Shown here in pieces: positions 10,604 through 20,061 of a DNA stretch of 64,000 nt. The stretch comes from Alphaproteobacteria bacterium (GTDB taxonomy: Bacteria; Pseudomonadota; Alphaproteobacteria; Rhizobiales; Xanthobacteraceae): NCBI GenBank assembly GCA_005884765.1, contig VAZV01000145.1, positions 1 to 64,000 on the forward strand, in the 5' to 3' direction. The notes under the pieces are model-generated. The model was not told the DNA's origin, did not search any database, and was given only the letters and a program-made list of their open reading frames with translations. Position 1 is the stretch's first letter, and each line of letters starts with the position of its first letter. Made by a program: the position numbers and the translations under genes.

Positions 10604-10892
10604 CTCCGACTCCACATCATCAACGTGCTAATTTACACCAAGCACGAGGGGATTCGCCGGTCCCGACTGCACAGGCTGGCATTTTCATCGCACAAGCCTG
10701 ACTTGTCCCCAGATCAAGCGCCCAGCGAATGATCGCACGGTTCTCCCCCAGCTTGAGGCACCCAAGCGCACAGCCCATTGACGCGAGAAACGGCGCGAAT
10801 CGCCCGGTTGCCTCGCGGCAGGCTACGTCATGGCCGCAAACGATTGCAAGCAATGGAGCTCAGAGGCACTGCATGCTTGTGATGAGATACGA

Positions 10893-12299
10893 TCAGCGGC
10901 CGTCCGGCGTGCGAACGCCGTACCAGCTATCGCGAACCTGCTGGTAGTGCACGCTGGGATCATAGCTGGTGGTGGACAGATTGAGCACCTGCGGCGACAA
11001 CCTTCCGACCGCGCTCAACACCGAATAGGACGCCACCACGCGATCGTGCTGCGCCGTGACCAGCGCGACCCGCGCATTCACCAGCGCCTGCTGGGCATTC
11101 AACACGTCGAGCGTGGTGCGCTGTCCGGCCTTGGCCTCCTCGCGCACGCCGTTGAGCGCGATCTCGGACGCGGTCACCTGCGCCTGCGCCGACGCCACCT
11201 GCGCCTTGCCGGCCACCAGTTGGCCCCACGCAGTGACCGTGTTGGCGCGGGTCTGGTCGCGCACCTGCTCGAGATTGAGACGCTGCTGCGCCAGGTTTTC
11301 CTTGGACTGGCGGATCAGCGAGTACTCGGCGCCGCCCTGGTAGATCGGCGCCGAAATCTGCGCGATCGCGGACGCGCCGAACGTCCGGAAGATCGTCATC
11401 TGCTGCTCATAGGATTGCTGCACCGACGCCTGCAAGGTGACCGTCGGCAGCAGCGCGCCTTCGTTCACCTTGACCTGCAGAAAGTTGACGTCGATACCGT
11501 ACATCGCCGCCGTCACGTTCGGGTTTTCAATGAGGCTGAGCTCGATCGCGGCCGGCAATGTGGCCGGCAAGAAGCGATCGACCGGCGAGCCCGGGGCGAG
11601 CGCCACCGGCTCGTTGCCGATGATGCGGCGGAAATTCGAGCGCGTCGTGGTCAGGTTGGATTCGGCGGTAAGTTCCTGGGTCTTGCCTGCGGCAAGCTGG
11701 GCTTCCGACTGGGCAACGTCGGTGCGGGTAACCTCACCGACGTTGAAGCGATCGCGGGTCTGCTTCAGCGTCTGTTCGAGAACGCGGACGTTGCTTTTCT
11801 GCACCTCGACGATGGCGGAATCGCGCAAATAGTCCATGTAGATGGTTGCGGCCGACAACAGCACCGCCTCATCGAGCACACGCAATCCCTCGCGCGCACC
11901 CGAGACCTGGCTCTCCGCCGCGCGGGTCTTGTTGGCGGTCTGATTGCCGTTGTAAAGGGTCTGCGTAACCGTGAGGCCGGCGGCGCGCGGTGCGTTAGCG
12001 CCGTGGACTTCGGTTCGCACGATCGCGGTCGGCGAACCGCCGGACGTCAGGTTGGTGTCGGTATACTGATAGCCGGCAGAGGCCGTGAGCGCGACCTTGG
12101 GGCGATAGCCGGAGAGCGCCTGCGGCACGTTTTCGTCGGTGGACCGCACCGAGGCGCGCTGCGCGTTGAGCTGCGGATTGTTCTGATAGGCCCGCACCAA
12201 TGCAGCCTCGATCGTATCCGCCAGCACAGGCGTCGGACCCGCACAAGCGATTAGAAGGACCGCAGCCGCTGCTCCGGTGAATGCCTTCACCCCATACAT
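10893..12299 (-). CDS. TolC-family outer-membrane efflux/secretion channel
   Basis: An outer-membrane channel of the TolC family, serving type I secretion or RND/ABC efflux systems. The start MYGVKAFTGAAAAVLLIACAG gives a signal peptide ending near VLADTIEAALVRAYQNNP; the longer frame upstream adds 20 residues that do not look like a signal. The two repeated halves are visible, with NVPQALSGYRPKVALTASAGY early and GALLPTVTLQASV later, separated by helical regions rich in Ala, Gln and Asn. About 468 residues is usual. No inner-membrane partner is adjacent. The next upstream gene on the strand is the isoaspartyl-methyltransferase-like gene, about 210 bases away. Confidence 0.92.
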   Translation of the reverse strand: MYGVKAFTGAAAAVLLIACAGPTPVLADTIEAALVRAYQNNPQLNAQRASVRSTDENVPQALSGYRPKVALTASAGYQYTDTNLTSGGSPTAIVRTEVHGANAPRAAGLTVTQTLYNGNQTANKTRAAESQVSGAREGLRVLDEAVLLSAATIYMDYLRDSAIVEVQKSNVRVLEQTLKQTRDRFNVGEVTRTDVAQSEAQLAAGKTQELTAESNLTTTRSNFRRIIGNEPVALAPGSPVDRFLPATLPAAIELSLIENPNVTAAMYGIDVNFLQVKVNEGALLPTVTLQASVQQSYEQQMTIFRTFGASAIAQISAPIYQGGAEYSLIRQSKENLAQQRLNLEQVRDQTRANTVTAWGQLVAGKAQVASAQAQVTASEIALNGVREEAKAGQRTTLDVLNAQQALVNARVALVTAQHDRVVASYSVLSAVGRLSPQVLNLSTTSYDPSVHYQQVRDSWYGVRTPDGR

Positions 12300-12510
12300 T
12301 CCTGGTATTCCATTCGTTTTCGTCACCGGCTCGAGTATAGGAACCGGGTCCCGCCTCACTTTGAGTCAGTGCCCCGCCGCAACATAGGACGCGCACAAGA
12401 GCAACGGAACCACCGGATTGCTCTTGGCGGTGGAAACTCTTCACGTGCAGCTTCCCTGCCACACTTCTGATTCAGAACGGTATTTTAACAGCGATCCTAA
12501 GGCCGAACGG

Positions 12511-13176
12511 TTAAAAAACGAAGGCTGGAAGGCGTTCCAGCCCCGGCAAGACCGGGGCAGTGGCGTCGAAAAGCGCCCGATTTCCGAAATCACCGTGGGA
12601 GCGCGTCACGATGGTGGCCCGTGCCGGCATGCTCAACGCAAAGACTCCGACCAGCCGCCCGCCCTCTTTGAGCTGCCGGTAGAGCCCGCCTGGCGCCACC
12701 TCGGTCGCGCCATTGAGGACGATCACATCATAGGGCGCATTGGCCGGGTCGCCATCGGCAGCCGCCGCGGCTTTCACGACCACATTGCCGACCCCGAGCT
12801 GGCTCAAAATACCCTTGGCCCGTTCGGCCAGCGCCGAATCGCATTCGGTCGCCGTCACCCGCGCCGCAAGGCGGGCAACCAGCGCCGCGACATAGCCGGT
12901 CGCGCAGCCCACCACCAGGACCTGGTCGGCATCCCCGATTCGGGCTGCCTGTAGCAGTTTCGCTGTCACCGCTGGCTTGATCAGGAAACGCTTGGCCGTG
13001 CCACCGTCGCTGACCGCGAGATCGAGATCGAGATAAGCGAGCGGCTGTTGTTTCGGCGGAACAAACGCCTCGCGCGGCACTGCGAGCATCGCGTCGATGA
13101 TCCTGGGGTCTGTCACGTCGCTGGTGCGTACCTGGCCATCGACCATTTTCTGGCGTGCAATTGAGAAGCCGGACAT
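12511..13176 (-). CDS. Protein-L-isoaspartate O-methyltransferase family protein
   Basis: A 221-residue methyltransferase of the PIMT family, which repairs isoaspartyl residues in aged proteins. Evidence is the start MSGFSIARQKMVDGQVRTSD, a substrate-type segment VPREAFVPP, SAM motif I as VLVVGCATGYVAALVA, and VTATECDSALAERAKGIL. Motif I has Val-Val-Gly rather than the usual Leu-Asp/Glu-Gly, a known variation in the rhizobial group. The ATG at 13176 was preferred to the ATG 87 bases upstream because it begins the conserved sequence. It commonly sits next to tolC in rhizobia, as it does here. Confidence 0.87.
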   Translation of the reverse strand: MSGFSIARQKMVDGQVRTSDVTDPRIIDAMLAVPREAFVPPKQQPLAYLDLDLAVSDGGTAKRFLIKPAVTAKLLQAARIGDADQVLVVGCATGYVAALVARLAARVTATECDSALAERAKGILSQLGVGNVVVKAAAAADGDPANAPYDVIVLNGATEVAPGGLYRQLKEGGRLVGVFALSMPARATIVTRSHGDFGNRALFDATAPVLPGLERLPAFVF

Positions 13177-13332
13177 TGGTGAACCCCGAAGGCCGGGCGG
13201 CTGATAGCCGCGGGAAGGAGAAATCGCGGCATCATTGATACAAGGCCAATAAAAACGCAACACAGCGATCGGCTCGCGCAGCCGATCTGCCGCGCTGTCC
13301 TGCGACGCCCAGCCCTTCGCGGAAATTCCCGG

Positions 13333-13515
13333 CTATTCGATGGTCACCATGAGCCGCCCGATCAGCTGCGCGACCTCGTCCAATTGAGCGAAATCGTGCA
13401 CCTCGACGGCTTGCGCCAAACGCGCCAGGCATTCGTCGTCGCTCAGCGCGGGGACATCGGCGGGAATGATCGAGGGCACCGGCCTGACGAGTTTGGCCTG
13501 CGTGGTGTCTTGCAT
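13333..13515 (-). CDS. Small conserved-type hypothetical protein (60 aa)
   Basis: A 60-residue acidic cytoplasmic protein beginning MQDTTQAKLVRPVPSI. I do not recognise a domain. The start is supported by a clear GGAGG ribosome site five to eight bases upstream; the frame extends further upstream but without such a signal. The body (DDECLARLAQAVEVHDFAQL) is predicted helical with no membrane segment. It precedes the methyltransferase gene on the same strand by about 150 bases. Function unknown. Confidence 0.6.
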   Translation of the reverse strand: MQDTTQAKLVRPVPSIIPADVPALSDDECLARLAQAVEVHDFAQLDEVAQLIGRLMVTIE

Positions 13516-13786
13516 CGAATCGCCTCCGTAAAAACCCGGCGCCACCGAACCTTCGTGGCAAATAAGTCGATTTGGCGTCCGCACTGCGCACAGGCAAGTG
13601 ATCGGCCAGTTGCGCGGCTCTTCCGGTGGAACCGCCGGTGCAGCATCAACAGGCAATGGCAAACCGCTGCCTTATATAGCGTTTCCGCCGCCGGCCGGAG
13701 GCCGCCGGCGCGCGCCGAATTGGTCCTATGCAAGCGCGAGGGCCTTTGTTATACGCTGCCCGCTTGCGAACATCCGTTTCGCCTAT

Positions 13787-13861
13787 TCCTCGGTAGCTCA
13801 GCGGTAGAGCATTCGACTGTTAATCGAATGGTCGCTGGTTCGAATCCAGCCCGGGGAGCCA
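13787..13861 (+). tRNA. tRNA-Asn (anticodon GTT)
   Basis: A complete 75-base cloverleaf. The acceptor arms are TCCTCGG and CCGGGGA, the D-arm region is GCTCAGCGGTAGAGC, and the anticodon arm is TTCGACTGTTAATCGAA with GTT in the loop. The T-arm is CTGGTTCGAATCCAG, the discriminator is G, and CCA is encoded. The integrase gene begins about 230 bases downstream in the same direction, so the 3' end of this tRNA is the likely chromosomal attachment site of the element. Confidence 0.97.
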
Positions 13862-13997
13862 GACACCTTCTTCGCCGCTATTCGCCAGAAGCCGCCGATA
13901 GCCGCCAAGGTTTTGAAGAACCACTAGAAATCGTAGCCACTTGCTCTGCTGGCCACCGCTGGCGAGCGCAGCTGTCCGCCTCCAGCCGCTGCTCGCT

Positions 13998-14072
13998 GCT
14001 GGTAAGAGGCGCTGGTAATTTTGCCCGTTACCGGCACAATGACGACCAATTACCAGCACGCGAATTACCAGC
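13998..14072. repeat. Repeated GCTGGTAATT motifs before integrase
   Basis: Four copies of a ten-base motif lie just upstream of the integrase start: GCTGGTAA at 13998, GCTGGTAATT at 14011, and the inverse AATTACCAGC at 14048 and 14063. The first pair is 13 bases apart and the second pair 15. Oriented short repeats beside an integrase gene are what arm-type integrase binding sites, or an integrase/excisionase autoregulatory operator, look like. This role is inference. Confidence 0.6.
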
Positions 14073-14089
14073 AGCACGGGGACATTGTT

Positions 14090-15418
14090 GTGGGGAAACT
14101 GACCGACAAGGCGATCAAGGGGGCCAAGCCGAAGACGAAGCGGTTCAAGCTTAGCGACGGTGACGGACTCTATCTGGTTGTCATACCGAAAGGCTCGAAG
14201 TGGTGGCGCTTCGACTATCGATTTGAGGGCAAGCAACAAACGATCTCGCTCGGCGTCTATACCGCAGCGGAAGGCAGGAAAGTCAGTCTTACCCAAGCCC
14301 GCGACAAGGCAATCGACATGCGCCGGCTGCTCAAGCAGGGCATCAATCCATCGGAGAAGCGCAAGGCCGAGAAGGCACCGACTCAAGAAGCGAGTACGTC
14401 GCGCCTTTTCGGCGAAGTCGCGGACGATTGGCTCAAGACCCGCATTCCGCCCAAGCACAACGATAAAGACCCCGAACAACTGAAGAAAGTCAGCAAGACG
14501 TACGCGCGGGATGCGCGGATGGTCGGCTACCTGAGTGAAGGCAAGGAAACCGCGGACGGATTCGGCAAGGTGCCGATCGTTGAAGTCGATTACGCGCTCC
14601 ACCTGTTGCCGCTATTGAAAGTCGCCAACCATCCGACCCGCATCCGCCTGCATTCGACCGCGCGCAACATCTTCAAGTTTGCGAAGGCGCATGGCGAATG
14701 GCCCAAGGATCGCCCGTCGCCGTTCGCCGACGTCGATTTCGAGGCGGGCTTCGCCAAACACAAAGAAAAGCATCGCCCGGCGATCATTGATCCCGTCAAG
14801 TTCGGCCAACTCCTTCGCAAGATCGACCTTTATGAGGGGCGCGGCGACAATCTGGTCGGCTACGCGCTCGAGTTGCTCGCTCTAACCTTCGTGCGCCCAG
14901 GTACCATCGCCTCCGCCAAATGGGCGCACTTCAATCTGAAGGGCCCGATGTGGCTGGTCCCCTTCGACGGCTTGAAGATGGCGACGGAGCGGGCGGAAGC
15001 GGGTAAATCCGAGGATGACCATATCGTCCCGCTTTCGCGCCAAGCGGTCGCGCTGTTGCGCGAACTGCACAAGATCACGGGCAACGGCGAATATCTTTTC
15101 CCCGGGCGTGGCGGTAGTCGCACGATCAGCGAGAACACCTTGAACTATGCGCTGCATGGATTCGGCTACAAAGGCATTCATTGCGCCCATGGGTTCCGTT
15201 CCACCGCCTCGACCATGCTCAATCGCGAGCGGGTCAATGGCCGTCGCCGCTTCGAGCCCGAACTGGTTGAGATGCAGCAAGACCGTCTCGATGCCTCGAC
15301 CCGCGCGGTTTACGACCGCGATGACCGTTTACCGGAGCGCATCGAATTGATGCAGTTCTGGGCCGATCGCATCGACGGGATGCGGGCGGCGAACGTGTTT
15401 CCGATGAAGGCGGCGTAA
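14090..15418 (+). CDS. P4-type tyrosine recombinase integrase
   Basis: A site-specific recombinase of the phage P4/DUF4102 class that integrates elements at tRNA genes. The amino arm-binding domain is KLTDKAIKGAKP followed by LSDGDGLYLVV and WRFDYRFEGKQQTISLG. The catalytic domain carries the first arginine in LTFVRPGTIASAKW, His-x-x-Arg in HGFRSTASTML, and the nucleophilic tyrosine in RAVYDRDD. The GTG at 14090, preceded by GGGGA, begins where the family begins. An upstream ATG (14039) and TTG (14021) are alternatives, but they would translate through the repeated motifs. It appears intact. It sits downstream of tRNA-Asn in the standard orientation for its att site. Confidence 0.93.
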   Translation: MGKLTDKAIKGAKPKTKRFKLSDGDGLYLVVIPKGSKWWRFDYRFEGKQQTISLGVYTAAEGRKVSLTQARDKAIDMRRLLKQGINPSEKRKAEKAPTQEASTSRLFGEVADDWLKTRIPPKHNDKDPEQLKKVSKTYARDARMVGYLSEGKETADGFGKVPIVEVDYALHLLPLLKVANHPTRIRLHSTARNIFKFAKAHGEWPKDRPSPFADVDFEAGFAKHKEKHRPAIIDPVKFGQLLRKIDLYEGRGDNLVGYALELLALTFVRPGTIASAKWAHFNLKGPMWLVPFDGLKMATERAEAGKSEDDHIVPLSRQAVALLRELHKITGNGEYLFPGRGGSRTISENTLNYALHGFGYKGIHCAHGFRSTASTMLNRERVNGRRRFEPELVEMQQDRLDASTRAVYDRDDRLPERIELMQFWADRIDGMRAANVFPMKAA

Positions 15419-15554
15419 GCAAGTTTCGCCCCAACCCCGGCAACGATCCCAACACGGCTTATGACGTCGTCTGAATTGCGCGAGGAGCGGCACGATCCGC
15501 GCTGCTAAAGCTTCGTCAAAAAGTGGAGTTGGTCGCACTTAAGTCGCACTCGCT

Positions 15555-15821
15555 TCACCTCGATATGTTCGTCTCCAGGAGCGACAGAAGTGAGCGCACC
15601 ATTACCAGTCGCCGGCGTCCGACGGTTGTTGTAAGAAGATGTCCAGCTCCTATCAGTTCGTAGAGCTTCGTGCGTCCCAAGCCGGTCACTTGGCATGCTT
15701 CGCTAATCGTGCAGGTGAGCCGCTGGGCGAACGGAATCGTCTTCGGTTCTCGGGCTTCCGAAGTGGATGGAGTCAACTGCGACTGTCCTCCTCCGTCGTT
15801 CTCTCGTCGGTTGCTCTTCAT
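15555..15821 (-). CDS. AlpA/excisionase-type helix-turn-helix protein
   Basis: An 88-residue DNA-binding protein. The carboxy two-thirds is a winged HTH_17 domain (CTISEACQVTGLGRTKLYEL, then LLTTTVGRRRLVMVRSLLSLL), the class that includes phage excisionases and AlpA regulators. The start MKSNRRENDGG is preceded by AGGAG at good spacing; the longer frame upstream is not supported. It lies convergent to the integrase gene, 136 bases beyond its end, and is the natural candidate for the element's directionality factor or integrase regulator. Which of the two it is cannot be told from sequence. Confidence 0.8.
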   Translation of the reverse strand: MKSNRRENDGGGQSQLTPSTSEAREPKTIPFAQRLTCTISEACQVTGLGRTKLYELIGAGHLLTTTVGRRRLVMVRSLLSLLETNISR

Positions 15822-16271
15822 AAACTCTCCTGCTCGCACAACACGCGACAGGCCGAGAGTTGGCCGTGCGATCAACAACGTCAATGCGAGCATCCGAGGA
15901 CTGTCGCGTACAGCAGCGCGCATCAGCAGCCGTTCGAAGACTTCGGGACATCAACGGCGGCTACAGATTTTTTTCACGATCGGTTGCGAGGAGACACCGC
16001 ACGATGGCGGCTTGAGCTACGCCTTCGATGATACCTTTAGCGCCGAATTGCGGTTGCTTCCGCAATCATTGACCGCGCGCTCCGCGGAGGCTGACCGGGA
16101 AGGAGGAACGACCCGCGTTTGGCCGAACAGAGGAACAACGCGCGGGCAGATTTGTCCAAAAGCCGAGTACTCCGTTCGAAAGGAACCCAGATTTCCACCA
16201 AGCCTTAACCGCGCGGAGGGCCTCTGCCGGTCCGGCCCAATCACCCCAAGCGGATGAGGTCTGCGAGCGAC
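15822..16271. other. No supported gene
   Basis: This stretch between the HTH gene and the relaxase 3' end contains only short overlapping open frames on both strands with no ribosome sites, recognisable domains or repeats. It may be remnant island DNA. Confidence 0.4.
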
Positions 16272-18392
16272 TTACAACTCCAGTCCGCGCTTTCTGCCAA
16301 AACTCCACTCGATGCCGCCATCCTCGCGCTGGAGGCCGGTGATGTGCTGGCCGATGCGCTTCTCGAGGAGGGGTTGCCAGGGCACGAGTTGGAAGCCGAG
16401 CCCGTTCTCGATCATGGCGAAGCGTCCGCTGACGAGGCTGGCGACGCCGGCTAGGCGGCCATTAACGTACTCGCCAGCGCTGGCTGGCACAAAGGCTAGG
16501 CCGCGATCTGCCGCCATTTGCTGGCCCGCGCGATCGACCTCCTGTCGCTCAAGCGTCGCCACGGTGTGGACAGGAACGTGGGCCTTGCCATCCTTGGCCG
16601 TCGCAAGGCCCATCTCCACAAGCCGCTGTGCCCGACGACTGATAGCCTTGTTGACCTCCCGACCAAAACCGCTGTCCCTGATTTCCGAGCGGTCGCCAGC
16701 AACAATCTGTCGGTCGAGCCAGGTCGCGCTGTCGCTGGCAATCTGCCGGTCGAGGCTGATGACCGAGAGCGTCCGTATCCTCAGCCCGTCACCGCCTTGG
16801 CTGAGGTCATAGGCCTGCCCACGCTCGACGATGTTCTTCGGGACCTTCCAATTATCGGCATCGATCCGTTCGACATGACCAGCCCGGCGCAGCGCCTCCA
16901 GGCGACGGACATGGGAGCGCACATAAGCCTCGGGGTCCTTGCCCTGGCGTTCGAAGTTGTCATGGATATGCTCCAGGTGCCGGCTCGGCCGGTAGATGCC
17001 ATCGCCGTCGGCCGCGTTGGCAGCGATGTTGCGGTCAGCCGGTCTTGGACCCGAGACAACAGGAGCGGCTTCCACGATGATGTCCCGCCCCACCTCTTCG
17101 ATCCTGTTCGGGTCCTTGAACTCGATGTGATGAACGCGGCCATCGATGCCGTCGACGACCAGATAGACCCGCTCGCCCATCTCGTCTCCGGCCAAGCCCT
17201 TGGCCAGGACGCGGCCGATGATCTTCTGGCCTGAGCCTTCGCCGTGAAGGGCGAATTGGCCGGTACCACGCTCCTCGGCGAGACCATTCTTGGTGAGGGC
17301 CCGGTGGATAGAGTTGATGACCTCATTGCGGTGGTCCATATCCTTCAGGACTTGCTCGGCCCGCTCGGAAAGGGCCCATCGTCCCGGCTCAATCTCGGTG
17401 GCCACTCCGTAGCGCTCCAGGTGCCTTACCCGGCCGATCATGAGGTTACGGTTCTCACGCACGAGGAAGGTCGCACCTTCCCCTGGCCGCAGATCGATCA
17501 CGCCCTGCTCCTGCTGCTCGGTCAAGAGTAGCTTATCGAGCCTCGTCACGCGCTCGGCTTCGACCTCGTTCTGCAGCTTTGTCTGAAGCTCGATCTCGCT
17601 CTGGTGGCCCAATTCCCGGGTGACCAATTCGCTGGCCCGATGGCGGATGCCATGGCCGATATAGTCGCCAGCGATATTGAGGGTGCGGCCGTCATCGAGC
17701 ACGCCGCGGACGATGATGTGGGTGTGAGGATGGCCGGTGTTGTGATGGTCGACCGCGATCCAGTCGAGGCGGGTAGCCAGATCCAATTCCATCTGGCGCA
17801 TGAGGTCGCGGGTGAACCCGCGAAGGTCAGCCATCTCGGCAGAATCGTCCGGCGCCACGATGACGCGAAACTGATGGCGATCACCTCGGCCGCGCTCCAC
17901 GAAAGCTTTGCCGTCGGCCTCGTTCTCGAAAGCGGAATAGGCCTTGCCCCGCTCGCCGTCCCGCGTGACCCCATCCCGTTCGAGATAGCGAAGATGGGCG
18001 TCCATGACTCTGCTAACGACCCGGCGCATCTTGGGCCTACCCGCACCCCTCCGCTGCGGATTGAGCCGGACTACTCTTGCCTTGATCACCACACGACGCG
18101 AGCGAAAGCGCCCTGAGGAATCCCTTTGCCACCCTCCGTTTCCGCCCGCCCGAGGAAACGAGGCAACGACTTTCGCACCCCGGCCGCGCGCGTTGAAGCG
18201 ACCTGTTCTCCCTCCTTCCCGGGTGCCGCCCGATCTTGATCCGACACCTATCTGGCGCGGATCGCCGCCTGCTTTCCGAACCGCGAACTCGACCTGTTTC
18301 AAAAACGGCTGGGTGCGCGGATTCGGGCGCGCTCCACGACTGCGGGACCGCCCTGGCCTGACCCGAAAATTCTCGCTCTCATCCCTTACCAT
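16272..18392 (-). CDS. VirD2-like relaxase with DUF3363 domain
   Basis: A 706-residue mobilisation relaxase that would nick at oriT and pilot single-stranded DNA. The diagnostic metal-binding motif is DHHNTGHPHTHIIVRG near residue 218, preceded by YSAFENEADGKAFVERGRG and HQFRVIVAPDDSAEM. The rest is the long DUF3363 region typical of relaxases on rhizobial integrative elements. The amino end is basic and Arg-rich. No coupling protein, TrbB-type ATPase or pilus genes are nearby, so the element could at best be mobilised by a helper. No clear ribosome site precedes the ATG, and the start is therefore uncertain. Confidence 0.9.
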   Translation of the reverse strand: MVRDESENFRVRPGRSRSRGARPNPRTQPFLKQVEFAVRKAGGDPRQIGVGSRSGGTREGGRTGRFNARGRGAKVVASFPRAGGNGGWQRDSSGRFRSRRVVIKARVVRLNPQRRGAGRPKMRRVVSRVMDAHLRYLERDGVTRDGERGKAYSAFENEADGKAFVERGRGDRHQFRVIVAPDDSAEMADLRGFTRDLMRQMELDLATRLDWIAVDHHNTGHPHTHIIVRGVLDDGRTLNIAGDYIGHGIRHRASELVTRELGHQSEIELQTKLQNEVEAERVTRLDKLLLTEQQEQGVIDLRPGEGATFLVRENRNLMIGRVRHLERYGVATEIEPGRWALSERAEQVLKDMDHRNEVINSIHRALTKNGLAEERGTGQFALHGEGSGQKIIGRVLAKGLAGDEMGERVYLVVDGIDGRVHHIEFKDPNRIEEVGRDIIVEAAPVVSGPRPADRNIAANAADGDGIYRPSRHLEHIHDNFERQGKDPEAYVRSHVRRLEALRRAGHVERIDADNWKVPKNIVERGQAYDLSQGGDGLRIRTLSVISLDRQIASDSATWLDRQIVAGDRSEIRDSGFGREVNKAISRRAQRLVEMGLATAKDGKAHVPVHTVATLERQEVDRAGQQMAADRGLAFVPASAGEYVNGRLAGVASLVSGRFAMIENGLGFQLVPWQPLLEKRIGQHITGLQREDGGIEWSFGRKRGLEL

Positions 18393-19084
18393 GACGCGAC
18401 GATTGACGTCGGAACGCGCTCGTACAAGAGCTGCCGAGCATTGGTCGCGTCAGATCGCATCAACGCGCATGATGGCGAACAGACAGCGGGACTCTTCATC
18501 GACGCACATTGCGAGCGCCGTCGCTCGGACGATTGAAATCCATCAGGAAAGTTCGGAGGGCGGCACCTGCACACCTTTCACAGTGCCGTCCAGACGCCAC
18601 CGCAAGGTGCAAAAACCAATGTGCAGACAAACCCTTTACGACCGCAGGGCGCGCGGATCGAAGATCCGCTTTATCTTGCCCTCTTAATCGGTCGGGAATC
18701 TTTTGATATTTCATCCATCTTCGTCGCTCCTCTCTGCTAAGACAACCCACTCTGATCCACCCTGCAACAGCCTTCCACGCGAGACGAGAATCTTGGTACG
18801 CCGTGCACTGTTCCGCGCTCGTCGACGGGGCGATGGTGGTGCATCGCTGCAGCACTGGATCCGTCGCGACGCATTTTCCATCGGTATGACGGAACGACTT
18901 CAAAGGCACTCCGGCGTGGTCCACTTCGCTTGTGAAGCGCGCGGCCACGGGCAAGATAGTGTGCGTTCCGTCGTTCTTGGTCTGCGCCAGTTCTCATCCG
19001 CTCACGCGGAGCTCCGTCGTTCAAAAGCTGCAAGCACAGTGTCGATCATTCGCTCAGCTGGCGTCACAGGTCATGATAGGCTCC
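18393..19084. other. No confident gene; possible remnant DNA
   Basis: Nothing recognisable is encoded here. The best frame is 152 codons on the minus strand (18496-18954), without a ribosome site or a family I know, so I do not call it. The origin of transfer that a relaxase requires would be expected upstream of the relaxase, that is in this interval, but I did not find a convincing nick-site inverted repeat by eye. Confidence 0.35.
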
Positions 19085-19372
19085 CAGTAACTTGCGGTCC
19101 TTGACGGCGGCGCGCGCACACATCCGCTGCGCGCGCCGCCGGATCGCCACAGTAAAACGTGCCGTCAACCCACATCGCATGCATGATCACCGCCAGTTTG
19201 CGCGTCACCGCGACGGTCGCCTTGCGGTGACAGAAGCGCTTGGCCAGTGCCTGGCGCCAGCTCTCTTGACCTTGTCCTTGCGCTTAAAGCGGGTGAGCAG
19301 TGCGGAGGCCGCCTCGTACAGCGCGCGGCGCACATCCGGATCGCCGACCTTGCTGATCCGCCCCTGCACATC
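19085..19372 (-). pseudogene. IS110-family transposase, 3' fragment with frameshift
   Basis: Translation of the minus strand gives the carboxy-terminal domain of an IS110-family transposase: DVQGRISKVGDPDVRRALYE and AASALLTRFKRKDK in one frame. After a one-base slip it continues as SWRQALAKRFCHRKATVAV and TRKLAVIMHAMWVDGTFY in the next. The catalytic DEDD amino half is missing. It is therefore a dead fragment left near the end of the island. It is not the same copy as the IS110 pseudogene at 38.9-39.7 kb, which lacks this end. Confidence 0.8.
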
Positions 19373-19572
19373 GATCAAGGAGCACGACGCTGGTCTGCTT
19401 CACGCCATTGATGCGACTAATTCGCTACCCGAGAGCCGCTAACCATTGGCAATGAGGCTGCTGACGGAGACCTTGCAAATAGGCTTGCCTAGTTCACGCA
19501 ATCAACGCTCCGCCGTTATGGTGCGACCTTGCACAAACACCGCGCGCAGGCTTCAATGCCGCACGGGTATTC

Positions 19573-20061
19573 ATGACAAAAAACCTGCATGCACACTCGA
19601 TATCCGCCGCGTTTGCGCTGCTGACCGTCGCAGGGCTGATCGCGCTTGGCGCCTCGCCGGCGCGCGCCGACCACCGCTGCGACGACATCGCCAACCAGCT
19701 CAAGAGCCACATCGACGGCCTCAAGGTCGGCATCACCGCCGCGAACACTATCTATCTGTCACATCCGCAAGCCAGCGAACTCTCGCTGGGCTGTTCCGGC
19801 CGCAACTTCAAGAATGAACTGTATGCCAAGGCGCACGGCCGGAATCCGACACCCGCCTTCCTCGACCGCGTCGGCAGCGCGGCCGCTATCATATTTACCG
19901 TGCCCAAGGACAATACCCTGACCGGCGCCACGCGCTGCATCAAGCGGATGGGGCTGCTGCGCGGCGACACTGCCAGGATGCGCTATCGCCGCCTTGACTT
20001 TGAATGCACCCGTAACAAGACCGAGGCGTCGATTGCGATCTCGCGCCGCGCGGATGAGTGA
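19573..20061 (+). CDS. Secreted hypothetical protein with signal peptide
   Basis: A 162-residue protein with an obvious Sec signal peptide: a basic start MTKNLHAHS, a hydrophobic core AFALLTVAGLIALGA, and a probable cleavage after ASPARA before DHRCDDIANQL. The mature part is mixed and contains four cysteines (RCDD, LGCSG, TRCIK, FECTR), possibly two disulfides, and is basic near its end. I do not recognise the family. It is probably a periplasmic protein. It stands alone between the IS110 fragment and the sensor kinase gene. Confidence 0.75.
   Translation: MTKNLHAHSISAAFALLTVAGLIALGASPARADHRCDDIANQLKSHIDGLKVGITAANTIYLSHPQASELSLGCSGRNFKNELYAKAHGRNPTPAFLDRVGSAAAIIFTVPKDNTLTGATRCIKRMGLLRGDTARMRYRRLDFECTRNKTEASIAISRRADE

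Noticed and set aside
10830-12254. 474-codon plus-strand frame antisense to the TolC-family gene
   Set aside because: Shadow frame; the minus-strand product has a signal peptide and family motifs.
15670-16257. 195-codon plus-strand frame beside the AlpA-type gene
   Set aside because: Antisense to the HTH gene in its first part, no recognised domain and no ribosome site.
18496-18954. 152-codon minus-strand frame upstream of the relaxase
   Set aside because: No ribosome site, mixed composition, no recognised family; insufficient to call.
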